Source of the DNA: Oceanospirillaceae bacterium
GTDB taxonomy: Bacteria > Pseudomonadota > Gammaproteobacteria > Pseudomonadales > Balneatricaceae
Direction of reading: 5' to 3'
NCBI GenBank assembly: GCA_023954795.1
Contig: JAGSHA010000087.1
Coordinates: 1 to 10,236 of the forward strand
Length of the DNA stretch: 10,236 nucleotides
Shown here: positions 1 through 6,655 of the stretch, piece after piece
Position numbering within the stretch: position 1 is the first letter of the stretch
Layout of the letters: the number at the start of each line of letters is the position of its first letter
The notes under the pieces: generated by a model
Seen by the model: only the letters and a program-made list of their open reading frames with translations
What the model was told of the DNA's origin: nothing
Databases searched by the model: none
Position numbers and translations under genes: made by a program

Positions 1-1323
1 CGCTGTGCGGCGTTCCACGAAGGCCTCAGTCTGATTAACCGTGACCGCGCGGCAGCCTATTTCGCAGATGATGAAGATTCCGCACAGGTATTGATCTGTT
101 CCGAGATCGGTAGTGAAGGTCGTAACTTCCAATTTGCTCATCATCTGGTGATGTTCGACCTTCCGCTGAATCCGGATTTGTTGGAGCAGCGTATCGGTCG
201 TCTCGACCGTATCGGTCAGAAAAATACCGTACAGATTCACGTACCGTTTTACACCGACAGCGCACAGGAAGCATTGTTGCGTTGGTATGATGAAGGTGTG
301 GATTTGTTCAGTCGCCCGTGTGCTGCGGGCCAGCAGTTGTTCCTGAAGTTTGCGACTGAACTGTACGCTCAGATGGATGACAATATTCGCGAAAGTGAAA
401 TTTTGGAACAGTTGTTAGAAGATACCCGTCACGAGACGGATGCTGTGATGCAGGCTCTGCAGGATGGTCGTGACCGTCTGTTGGAGCTGAACTCCTGTGA
501 TCTGCCTCGTGCTGAACAGTTGGTTGCTGATGTCGAACAGACCAGTGATCGCCTGGCGTTGAGTGATTACATGGCTAACGTCTTTGATCAGTTTGGTGTT
601 GAACAGCAGCCACATGGTCCTGATTCGATTGTCCTGCATCCTACCGATCACATGTTGAATGAGCATTTTCCGGGATTGCCGGATGAGGGTATGACGGCGA
701 CTTACCGCCGTTCGGAAGCCTTGTCCCGTGAAGATATGAACTTCATGACATGGGAACACCCGATGGTTGAGGGTGTGATGGAGATGATTCTGGGCAGTGA
801 CTTCGGTAATACCGCCGTCTGTACCATGAAACTGCCACCTCTGCAGCCGGGAACGTTGTTGTTGGAGGCGATCTATCGCATCAACTGTGCCGCGCCTAAG
901 GCGATGCAGGTGTCCCGTTATCTGCCAGCCGCGACTGTACGAGTGGTGGTGGACAGCAACGGCAATGATCTGAGCAAGGTGCTGACACAGGCGCACTTCG
1001 ATAAGCTAGGAGAGCGTGTGCCGCGCTCCACTGCACAGAATCTGGTGCGTCATGGGCGTGAGCAGATTCAGGGCTTGTTGGATACCGCTGAATCCTTGGC
1101 GACACCACAGCGTGATACCGCTGTTGGCGCGGCAACGGATCGCGTGGCGCAATTGTTGGGCGGTGAGCTGGAGCGTTTGCAGGCACTGGCCAAAGTGAAC
1201 CCTAACATCCGTGGTGAAGAGCTGGTGCATCAGCAGGCACAGAAAGACGGTTTGGATGCCTATCTGTCAGAGGCCACCCTTAATTTGGATGCTGTGCGTA
1301 TCGCATTGGTGACCGATAAGTAA
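1..1323 (+). CDS. rapA: RNA polymerase-associated ATPase RapA (HepA), C-terminal part
   Basis: RapA is a Swi2/Snf2-type ATPase that binds RNA polymerase and helps recycle it after transcription; it acts in the cytoplasm. The reading frame is open from the first base and ends at TAA 1321-1323, giving 440 residues, about the last 45% of a protein that is 968 residues in E. coli. The start and the first RecA-like lobe lie upstream of the window. Visible are the end of the second helicase lobe, with the motif V region (CSEIGSEGRNFQ, window residues 33-44) and motif VI (QRIGRLDRIGQ, residues 63-73, containing the arginine finger). The long RapA-specific C-terminal region follows, including conserved stretches such as TWEHP, PVGTLL-like PGTLLLE and VNPNIR near the end. 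These match the E. coli protein as I remember it. No frameshift is seen. It is followed by a probable transcription stop. Confidence 0.96.
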   Translation, partial: RCAAFHEGLSLINRDRAAAYFADDEDSAQVLICSEIGSEGRNFQFAHHLVMFDLPLNPDLLEQRIGRLDRIGQKNTVQIHVPFYTDSAQEALLRWYDEGVDLFSRPCAAGQQLFLKFATELYAQMDDNIRESEILEQLLEDTRHETDAVMQALQDGRDRLLELNSCDLPRAEQLVADVEQTSDRLALSDYMANVFDQFGVEQQPHGPDSIVLHPTDHMLNEHFPGLPDEGMTATYRRSEALSREDMNFMTWEHPMVEGVMEMILGSDFGNTAVCTMKLPPLQPGTLLLEAIYRINCAAPKAMQVSRYLPAATVRVVVDSNGNDLSKVLTQAHFDKLGERVPRSTAQNLVRHGREQIQGLLDTAESLATPQRDTAVGAATDRVAQLLGGELERLQALAKVNPNIRGEELVHQQAQKDGLDAYLSEATLNLDAVRIALVTDK

Positions 1324-1333
1324 TATCACGCAT

Positions 1334-1359
1334 CGGGACCGGCCGTTCTGCTGGTCCCG
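1334..1359 (+). terminator. Probable transcription terminator hairpin after rapA
   Basis: A 10-bp stem, CGGGACCGGC pairing with GCTGGTCCCG (one G-U pair), with a 6-base loop, starts 10 bases after the rapA stop. The tract after it (TATTT) is weak for an intrinsic terminator. The next 44 bases are C-rich and almost free of G, so Rho may contribute. Confidence 0.6.
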
Positions 1360-1462
1360 TATTTCCCCACTCCCTCACTCACACATTCACTTACGACCCC
1401 TCCTGTTGCTCTGTGCTGTGATTTTTAATGTATTCGTGGCAACCAGTGTTCAAAAAAGAAAC

Positions 1463-1468
1463 TATACT
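1463..1468 (+). promoter_or_regulatory. Possible -10 element for the PilZ gene
   Basis: TATACT matches the sigma-70 -10 consensus at five of six positions and lies 44 bases before the PilZ start codon, after the rapA stop signal, where a promoter is expected. I found no good -35 hexamer 16-18 bases upstream, so this remains weak. Confidence 0.3.
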
Positions 1469-1511
1469 GCCCATCGAGATTCATAATTGATCGTCGGGAG
1501 GCGAATTAGTT

Positions 1512-1838
1512 ATGGAAGAAAATCGTAAATACCCTCGTGTAAGAACGGGCTATCAGGTTCGTTTAACCCATCGGCAGTACGGCTATTGGGTGGGTTCTGT
1601 AGCGAACATGTCGGAAGGCGGTATTTTTGTAGCTGAGCTACGTCCGTCAGAGTTCACTCTGGGGTTGGAGATCGATGCGGCCATTTTGGGCGAAGGCTGG
1701 GACAAAGGTTTACCCGCTTTACGCATGAAAGTGATTCGTATCGAAGAAAAGGGGATCGCGCTGGCCTTTGTTGAGCCAGACTATCCACTTTGGGATTCCG
1801 GTAAATTATCGGAATCAACGCAGTCTCCAAACCAGTGA
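1512..1838 (+). CDS. Single-domain PilZ protein, likely cyclic-di-GMP binding
   Basis: This 108-residue protein is essentially one PilZ domain. PilZ domains bind cyclic-di-GMP and pass the signal to motility, surface polysaccharide or pilus machinery. Both ligand-binding signatures are visible: RxxxR (R5-K-Y-P-R9) at the N-terminus and NxSxxG (N32-M-S34-E-G-G37), the expected distance apart. A short beta-rich body and a polar tail (about residues 95-108) follow. There is no signal peptide, membrane segment or partner domain, so it is probably a cytoplasmic adaptor. The ATG at 1512 is preceded by a strong GGGAGG (1496-1501) at 10 bases. It stands alone between two hairpins, so it is probably monocistronic. 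Its target cannot be told from context. It is not one of the longer YcgR types, and PilZ proteins that lack the RxxxR arginines do not bind the ligand; here they are intact. Confidence 0.88.
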   Translation: MEENRKYPRVRTGYQVRLTHRQYGYWVGSVANMSEGGIFVAELRPSEFTLGLEIDAAILGEGWDKGLPALRMKVIRIEEKGIALAFVEPDYPLWDSGKLSESTQSPNQ

Positions 1839-1855
1839 TAGTCTTTTCTGTTCCT

Positions 1856-1895
1856 TTGGTCACACCGGAGCTTCGGCTTTCTCTGGTGTGACCAA
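1856..1895 (+). terminator. Long hairpin after the PilZ gene, probable terminator
   Basis: Fifteen bases (1856-1870, starting TTGGTCACACC) pair with 1881-1895 (ending GGTGTGACCAA) with a single G-U pair. Within the top, C-TTCG-G (1871-1876) could form a stable UUCG tetraloop. It begins 17 bases after the PilZ stop codon. No T-run follows (AACCATCTATC does not qualify), so termination strength is uncertain. It may instead protect the 3' end of the PilZ mRNA. Confidence 0.55.
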
Positions 1896-1947
1896 CCATC
1901 TATCTCCTGTCTGATGCATAATAGATCTGCCACCCGAATTCAGTTGC

Positions 1948-1952
1948 AGGAG
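1948..1952 (+). promoter_or_regulatory. Ribosome binding site that fixes the ABC ATPase start
   Basis: AGGAG lies 9 bases before the ATG at 1962. The in-frame ATG at 1914 has no comparable site and would add 16 residues without family support, so 1962 is the likely start. Confidence 0.7.
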
Positions 1953-1961
1953 AAGGACATT

Positions 1962-2633
1962 ATGCCAATTCTGAAGGTGACCGGACTCAGCAAGAGTTTT
2001 ACGGTTGCTGGCAACCCTCAGCCCGTACTACAAGATCTCGATCTCGAGATCGCGCAGGGTGAAATTCTGATGCTGTTGGGTCCGAGTGGCTCTGGCAAAT
2101 CCAGCTTGTTGAACTTGTTGGCGGGTGTTGATCAGCCCGATTCAGGTCAGATTCGTATCCTCAACCAGAACATCACCGCGTTGAACGAAGCCGGGCGTAC
2201 CCGTTTTCGCCGTGAGCATATCGGAGTGGTGTACCAGTTTTTTAACCTTATTCCCACGCTGACCGTAATGGAAAATATCCTGCTGCCGTTATCGCTGAAT
2301 GGTCGATTGGCAGAGCGGCCGCAAGCGGAGCAGCAGTTGGCGCTGATGGGGTTGGCGGATAAACAGGATCGTTTTCCCGAGCAACTGTCCGGTGGCGAGC
2401 AGCAGCGTGTGGCGATCTGTCGTGCGCTGGTGCACAAACCTGCATTACTGTTGGCGGATGAGCCGACGGGCAGTCTGGATAACGATACAGCCGATCAAGT
2501 ATTAGCACTGATGCTGGAGAAAATACGTCAGGAACAGATGACTCTGATCATGGTGACACACAGCGATGCCCTGATCGAACATGCTGATCGGGTATTACGT
2601 CTGCACCGGGGTGTGCTGGAGCAGGTTGCCTGA
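1962..2633 (+). CDS. ABC transporter ATP-binding protein (AttE-like, LolD/MacB type)
   Basis: This 223-residue cytoplasmic ATPase drives the FtsX-type permease encoded immediately downstream. All nucleotide-binding motifs are intact: Walker A GPSGSGKS (residues 40-47), Q-loop VVYQFFNLIP (Q92), signature LSGGE (142-146), Walker B LLLADE (162-167) with catalytic E167, D-loop SLD (171-173) and H-loop H200. The length and the YQFFNL-type Q-loop are typical of the LolD/MacB/FtsE/YbbA group, whose members power mechanotransmission or lipoprotein/small-molecule export, not import. Start 1962 is chosen for its ribosome binding site. The stop TGA shares its last base with the ATG of the permease gene, so the two are surely co-translated. 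A possible -10 (CATAAT, 1917-1922) lies upstream but has no clear -35. The lipocalin gene downstream makes AttE of an AttEFGH-like locus the best label; YbbA is the alternative. The ABC assignment is certain, the subfamily is inferred. Confidence 0.93.
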   Translation: MPILKVTGLSKSFTVAGNPQPVLQDLDLEIAQGEILMLLGPSGSGKSSLLNLLAGVDQPDSGQIRILNQNITALNEAGRTRFRREHIGVVYQFFNLIPTLTVMENILLPLSLNGRLAERPQAEQQLALMGLADKQDRFPEQLSGGEQQRVAICRALVHKPALLLADEPTGSLDNDTADQVLALMLEKIRQEQMTLIMVTHSDALIEHADRVLRLHRGVLEQVA

Positions 2634-5146
2634 TGTTAGCCCGTGCGAGTTTACGCCACTTTCGCCACCATCCGTGGCAGCTGCTGCTGTTACTGTTCGG
2701 GATTACGCTCGGTGTTGCGGTTGTCTCTGCGATTGAGATCACCACTGACAGCGCCCGTCATAGTTTTCGTGAAGCCCAGCTTCAGCTCTACGGCCGCACA
2801 ACCCATCGCATCGTGGGTCAGGCGCCCTTGTCAGAATCCCTTTATGTGGATCTGCGTAAGCATCCAGCCGGGTGGCGTAGCGCCCCGGTGATCAGCTCGG
2901 TGGTAAAAGATCGGAGTGGGAAGAATCTGTTGCTCCAGCTGATGGGTGTTGATCCGTTGCGAGAACGAGGATTCCGGGATCAGCTCAACCGACTGTCCGG
3001 AAGTGGTATCGGATTTTCCGGCCTGCAGGCGAAGCCGATGGTGGTGATGGCACGCACCACAGCGAAACAGCTGGGGGCCACAATTGACCAGCCGCTGGAC
3101 CTGAATACCGCAAACGGTGTTCAGCGTGTCACTCTGATCGGTGTATTAGACGATCAGGGGGATCCGCGTCTGCAACAGTTAGTGTTGATGGACATTGGTC
3201 AGGCGCAACAGATAATGGGGCTTCAGGGACAGATCTCGCATATCGATTTAATGCTGAGTGAAAAAGAGGCTCAGGCGGTGGCCCAATGGTTGCCTGATCA
3301 TGTGCGATTGGAAGCCACAAGTACGGTGTTATCTGAAAAAGCGCAGCTGGCGAATGCGCTGTATTTCAATCTTCAGGCGCTGGGATTATTGGCGCTGGTT
3401 GTGGGATTGTTTTTGGTGTTTAGCAGTGTCAGTTTTTCCCTCAGTCAGCGTCGCCCGATTTTTGCCCAGTTACGCGCCATCGGTCTGACCGTGGGTGAGT
3501 TATACCGTTATCTTATAGTTGAGCTGGTTATCATCGCTCTGATAGGCACGCTATCAGGTGTGGTGTTGGGCGTGGCTCTGGCCCAAGTGCTGCTAGAACT
3601 TATGCTGAATACGTTGGCGGATCTGTACGCGACCTCACCGTTAGAGTTGTTATTGCTGGAGCCGGTGACGTTAAGCAAGTTGTTGCTATTGGGCGTGGGT
3701 GGGTGTTTGTTGGCCGCGTGGAAGCCGTGCCGTGAGTTGGCCCGAATAGCCCCGGTTTCATTGCAACAGCGCTTTGTACAGGAAGCGCAGGCGATAAAGC
3801 AGAGTTGGCACTTAAGTGTGTATTGGGTGCCCGTTTTGTCGGCTTTAGCACTGGTATTACTGTGGTTGGACACCGGGCTGTGGGGGGCGTTTATTGCCGT
3901 TGCCGCATTGCTGATGAGCGGTGCGTTGTTGATGCCCGCTGCTCTGCTGGGCTTGAGCCGAGTTTTGGAGCGTCTGTTAATTGTATCTGGCGTGTCTCTG
4001 AAGCAACCTTTGTCGTTGATGTTGGTGCGTGATAATCGACGTAATCTGAGTCGCACGGGTATCGCGGCGATGGCCCTGATGATTGCGATCAGCGCCACGG
4101 TGGGCATTGGCGGCATGGTGAGCAGTTTTCGTGATGCGGTTCAGCTCTGGTTGGGGGAGCGTTTAAATGCGGACCTGTATATTTCGCAAACGCGTATATT
4201 GCCGGGGGTACGCCAGCCTTTACCTGAGTTGTTTATTGCTGAACTTGAGGCATTGGAGGGCGTTGACGCTGTTGCTACGCTACGCCGCACGCGTCTCAGT
4301 GTGGCGGGGCGTCAGGTACATCTTTATGCCTCAGAGCTGCCTGTAAAGATGCGCAGTGCCTATCGGTTTGTATCGGGCAATCGAGACGCGATCTGGCAGC
4401 AGTTACAGCAACCCGATCATGTTCTGATCAGTGAGCCGTTAGCCAATCGCACAGGATTGGGTGTAGGAGACTCGCTCGTTTTGTCGACCGTGGCAGGGCA
4501 TCAACCATTCAAGATCGCAGGCGTGTATTTCGATTATGGCAGTGACAGCGGGCGTATTATGACGCGGGCGCAGACGTTCCGCCAGCATTGGGTCGAACAG
4601 CCATACGGTGCCTCTTTGTTCCTGTCTGATTCTCATTCACCGACGCAGGTCGCGCGTGTAATACGGCAACGTTGGGGCGCTCCGTTGGATCTGTCTATTC
4701 AGTATGCATCCGTGTTACTGGCTCGCTCGGTGGAGGTCTTTAATCGTACGTTTGTGATTACTGACGTTTTGCGGTTATTGGCTCTGGTCGTTGCCTTTGT
4801 GGGTATTTTAAGCAGTTTGCTGGCGATTCAGTTGGAGCGACAGCATGAGGTATCGCTGTTGAAAGCACTGGGGCTCAATCGGGCAGAGCTGACATTCCTA
4901 TTGTTGGGGCAGTCGTTATTATTGGGGTTAGGTGCGGGTTTGGTGGCGATTCCCGTGGGCGAGTTGTTGGCGTGGATGTTGACTGGCGTGGTGCAGCTTC
5001 GGGCATTCGGCTGGAGCATTCCGTATCAGCCTGATCTGTATAACTGGTTGATTGCGTTGTTGCTGTCGATGGCGGCGGCGGGATTGGCATCGTTGTATCC
5101 GGCCTGGCGTTTTGCGCGTCAGACAGGTATTCGGCGCTGGGAGTGA
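2633..5146 (+). CDS. FtsX-type ABC permease with duplicated permease halves (AttF-AttG-like)
   Basis: This 837-residue inner-membrane protein is the permease partner of the ATPase upstream. The hydrophobic pattern suggests ten membrane segments in two repeats. TM1 is at about 16-35, followed by a periplasmic domain at about 40-245, then three segments at about 250-365. A linking pair follows at about 400-442. The second repeat has a TM at about 476-500, a periplasmic domain at about 505-705 and three final segments at about 706-829. Each repeat carries the FtsX cytoplasmic helix signature after its second-half TM (LRAIGLTVGEL near 279, LKALGLNRAEL near 744), which supports internal duplication. 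YbbP-type permeases have similar size and layout. Coupling is tight at both ends: ATG overlaps the preceding TGA by one base, and GGAG sits 11 bases upstream. The substrate is unknown; a lipid, lipoprotein or hydrophobic metabolite is an inference from the lipocalin neighbour. AttF and AttG are usually described as separate permeases, so this may be their fusion. Confidence 0.9.
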   Translation: MLARASLRHFRHHPWQLLLLLFGITLGVAVVSAIEITTDSARHSFREAQLQLYGRTTHRIVGQAPLSESLYVDLRKHPAGWRSAPVISSVVKDRSGKNLLLQLMGVDPLRERGFRDQLNRLSGSGIGFSGLQAKPMVVMARTTAKQLGATIDQPLDLNTANGVQRVTLIGVLDDQGDPRLQQLVLMDIGQAQQIMGLQGQISHIDLMLSEKEAQAVAQWLPDHVRLEATSTVLSEKAQLANALYFNLQALGLLALVVGLFLVFSSVSFSLSQRRPIFAQLRAIGLTVGELYRYLIVELVIIALIGTLSGVVLGVALAQVLLELMLNTLADLYATSPLELLLLEPVTLSKLLLLGVGGCLLAAWKPCRELARIAPVSLQQRFVQEAQAIKQSWHLSVYWVPVLSALALVLLWLDTGLWGAFIAVAALLMSGALLMPAALLGLSRVLERLLIVSGVSLKQPLSLMLVRDNRRNLSRTGIAAMALMIAISATVGIGGMVSSFRDAVQLWLGERLNADLYISQTRILPGVRQPLPELFIAELEALEGVDAVATLRRTRLSVAGRQVHLYASELPVKMRSAYRFVSGNRDAIWQQLQQPDHVLISEPLANRTGLGVGDSLVLSTVAGHQPFKIAGVYFDYGSDSGRIMTRAQTFRQHWVEQPYGASLFLSDSHSPTQVARVIRQRWGAPLDLSIQYASVLLARSVEVFNRTFVITDVLRLLALVVAFVGILSSLLAIQLERQHEVSLLKALGLNRAELTFLLLGQSLLLGLGAGLVAIPVGELLAWMLTGVVQLRAFGWSIPYQPDLYNWLIALLLSMAAAGLASLYPAWRFARQTGIRRWE
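5139..5143 (+). promoter_or_regulatory. Ribosome binding site for the lipocalin-like gene
   Basis: GGGAG at the very end of the permease gene lies 11 bases before ATG 5155. It is too close to serve the alternative GTG at 5143, so it favours the ATG. Confidence 0.5.
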
Positions 5147-5154
5147 TATTCAAA

Positions 5155-6330
5155 ATGATCAGAGGTTTTTATCCGGTTGTTGTGGTGGTGCTGGTGTTCT
5201 CTTTCGTTGGGGTGGGCGGACATCGAATGTTCTCTAATGAGCCGCAATCTGCCGCTGAGTTTTCACTGACGGATTTTCTAAGTTCAGGGGATATCGATGA
5301 TCAGCTGTTTGTGAAAGCGGAGCCGGGTTATGTATTACGCTTTCCGCGGGACCATATAGCCCACCCTGCGTTTCGCAGTGAATGGTGGTATATCAACGGC
5401 AACCTGCAACACCGGGATGATGCGCAGCAGCGGTTTGGTTTTCAGTTCACGGTATTTCGTCAGGCGCTGCAGAAGCAGAAGCGCACTCAGCCGCAAGCAA
5501 CGTCGGGCTGGTTAACGCCGCAGTTTTATATGGGGCATGCGGGTCTCGGGGTGTTTGCTCAGGGTAGACATCTGGTTGCCGAGCGTTTTTCTCGTCAGGG
5601 GCCGGGTTTGGCTGGAACTTCATCCCAGCCGTTGAGCGTGTGGCTGGAAAACTGGCAATTGATGTCTGAAAACGATCAGGAACTCTTTCCCGCACAGCTC
5701 AAAGTGGGTGTGCAGAAAAATGACGCGGGCGAGTCTTTCAGTTATCGGCTACGTCTGGTGCCCGAAAAACCACGCGTTTATCAAGGCGACCAGGGTTATA
5801 GTCCGAAACGTCCGGAGCCGGGCTTCGCATCCCATTACTATTCCTATACCCGGTTGCGTGTCGAAGGGGAGATCCGAGTAGATGATCAGACGATCCCGGT
5901 GACCGGTGCGGCGTGGTATGACCATGAGTGGGCGAGCAATAGTCTGGCATCCTATCAGTCGGGCTGGGATTGGTTTTCGTTACAGCTTGAAGATGGACGG
6001 GAGCTGATGTTTATGGTGCTGCGGTCTAAGGCTGAATCAGGTCAGGCGGATTTCCGTCAGGTCTCGTTGTTTAGTCAATCCGGTAAGCGTTTACCCTTGG
6101 ATGCCCAAAATATTGCGCTGGAAGTATTGGATCACTGGCAGTCCGAAACGGGTGTGATCTGGCCCAGTGGTTGGCGTATGAGGATTCCTGAGTATGATCT
6201 GGATCTGCGTATCCTGCCGCGTCAGAAGAAACAAGAGAACAACCTGTCGGTGCGATATTGGGAGGGTGCTGTCAGCGTACAGGGCAGTCATGCAGGGCAG
6301 GGGTACGTAGAACTGACGGGGTACGAATAG
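5155..6330 (+). CDS. Exported lipocalin-like protein of the CrtC/AttH family
   Basis: This 391-residue protein has an N-terminal hydrophobic stretch (about residues 5-22) that looks like a signal peptide or membrane anchor. No lipobox cysteine is present, so it probably works in the periplasm. Family signatures are clear: FPRDHIAHP (63-71), EWWY (76-79), SYTR (230-233), WYDHEW (254-259), GWDWF (270-274), YWEG (368-371) and a terminal LTGY. These are typical of the CrtC N-terminal lipocalin family, which includes carotenoid 1,2-hydratase and the AttH proteins. The Nitrosomonas europaea member NE1406 has a double lipocalin-like fold. No carotenoid gene lies nearby, so AttH, the substrate-binding or periplasmic partner of the ABC pair upstream, is more likely than hydratase. 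Start ATG 5155 is chosen for GGGAG at 5139-5143. A GTG at 5143 would overlap the permease stop and add four residues. The ligand is unknown. The family call is firm, the role inferred. Confidence 0.9.
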   Translation: MIRGFYPVVVVVLVFSFVGVGGHRMFSNEPQSAAEFSLTDFLSSGDIDDQLFVKAEPGYVLRFPRDHIAHPAFRSEWWYINGNLQHRDDAQQRFGFQFTVFRQALQKQKRTQPQATSGWLTPQFYMGHAGLGVFAQGRHLVAERFSRQGPGLAGTSSQPLSVWLENWQLMSENDQELFPAQLKVGVQKNDAGESFSYRLRLVPEKPRVYQGDQGYSPKRPEPGFASHYYSYTRLRVEGEIRVDDQTIPVTGAAWYDHEWASNSLASYQSGWDWFSLQLEDGRELMFMVLRSKAESGQADFRQVSLFSQSGKRLPLDAQNIALEVLDHWQSETGVIWPSGWRMRIPEYDLDLRILPRQKKQENNLSVRYWEGAVSVQGSHAGQGYVELTGYE

Positions 6331-6387
6331 ATCTACTCTGCTGTCCCTCAACTACACTGTAAGCAGGCCAAAACGTGGAGTAATGCC

Positions 6388-6615
6388 ATGCGAATATCAG
6401 AGCTAAGAGATCTGGTTGCAATGGATCGGATTCGTGAAGGCCTGCTGAAAACCGGTGCGGACGGTTGGCAGGTTGCGCTGGAAGACTTTCAGGGGCATCA
6501 GTTTCCTCTGACTGATGCTACCGGGCGCGTCAAACACTATCATTCACTGGATCGTGCAACCGAAATATTACGTACCTTGGGTGTGAGTAAAATGTGCGTA
6601 CAGGAGCGTTTTTAA
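6388..6615 (+). CDS. Small conserved-looking protein of unknown function
   Basis: The 75-residue product is preceded by GTGGAG (6375-6380), seven bases before ATG 6388, which supports real translation. It is charged and soluble, with no signal peptide or membrane segment. The N-terminus looks helical (ISELRDLVAMDRI). A likely beta-hairpin follows (WQVALEDFQGHQFPLTDATG), then a helix (SLDRATEILRTLG) and a short final strand. This order, ending in a 'HSLDRA..L..LG' segment, recalls the small DUF6482-type proteins of Pseudomonas and relatives, but I cannot confirm membership. It sits 57 bases after the lipocalin-like gene on the same strand with no clear terminator between, so it may be read from the same transcript. 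It converges on the hydrolase gene on the other strand, 40 bases away. No function can be assigned. Confidence 0.75.
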   Translation: MRISELRDLVAMDRIREGLLKTGADGWQVALEDFQGHQFPLTDATGRVKHYHSLDRATEILRTLGVSKMCVQERF

Positions 6616-6655
6616 CCTGAGGTTCTGACAAGTTTAAAGATTGAAGGACGCGCTG

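Noticed and set aside
415..996. 193-codon open frame on the minus strand inside rapA
   Set aside because: It lies wholly opposite a clearly conserved rapA reading frame, has no ribosome binding site I could see and its product resembles no family; it is a shadow frame.
1437..1452. TGGCAA-N5-GTTC resembling a sigma-54 promoter before the PilZ gene
   Set aside because: The essential GC of the -12 element is absent, and no activator site is evident.
1914..1961. Upstream ATG that would extend the ABC ATPase by 16 residues
   Set aside because: It has no ribosome binding site, and the added residues are not expected in this family; AGGAG before 1962 decides for the shorter protein.
3508..4116. 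202-codon open frame on the minus strand inside the permease gene
   Set aside because: The product is low-complexity and Asn/Thr/Ser-rich, as expected from the complement of Leu/Val-rich membrane codons. The plus-strand FtsX frame is certain.
5155..6330. Carotenoid 1,2-hydratase (CrtC) as enzyme name for the lipocalin-like gene
   Set aside because: The family match is real, but no carotenoid biosynthesis gene is nearby, and the gene is locked into an ABC transporter unit and carries an export signal. AttH-like is the safer label.
6614..6624. AACCTGAGGTT palindrome between the convergent small gene and hydrolase gene
   Set aside because: The arms meet with a single base between them, so no stable RNA hairpin forms. 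It is too short to call a terminator or operator.
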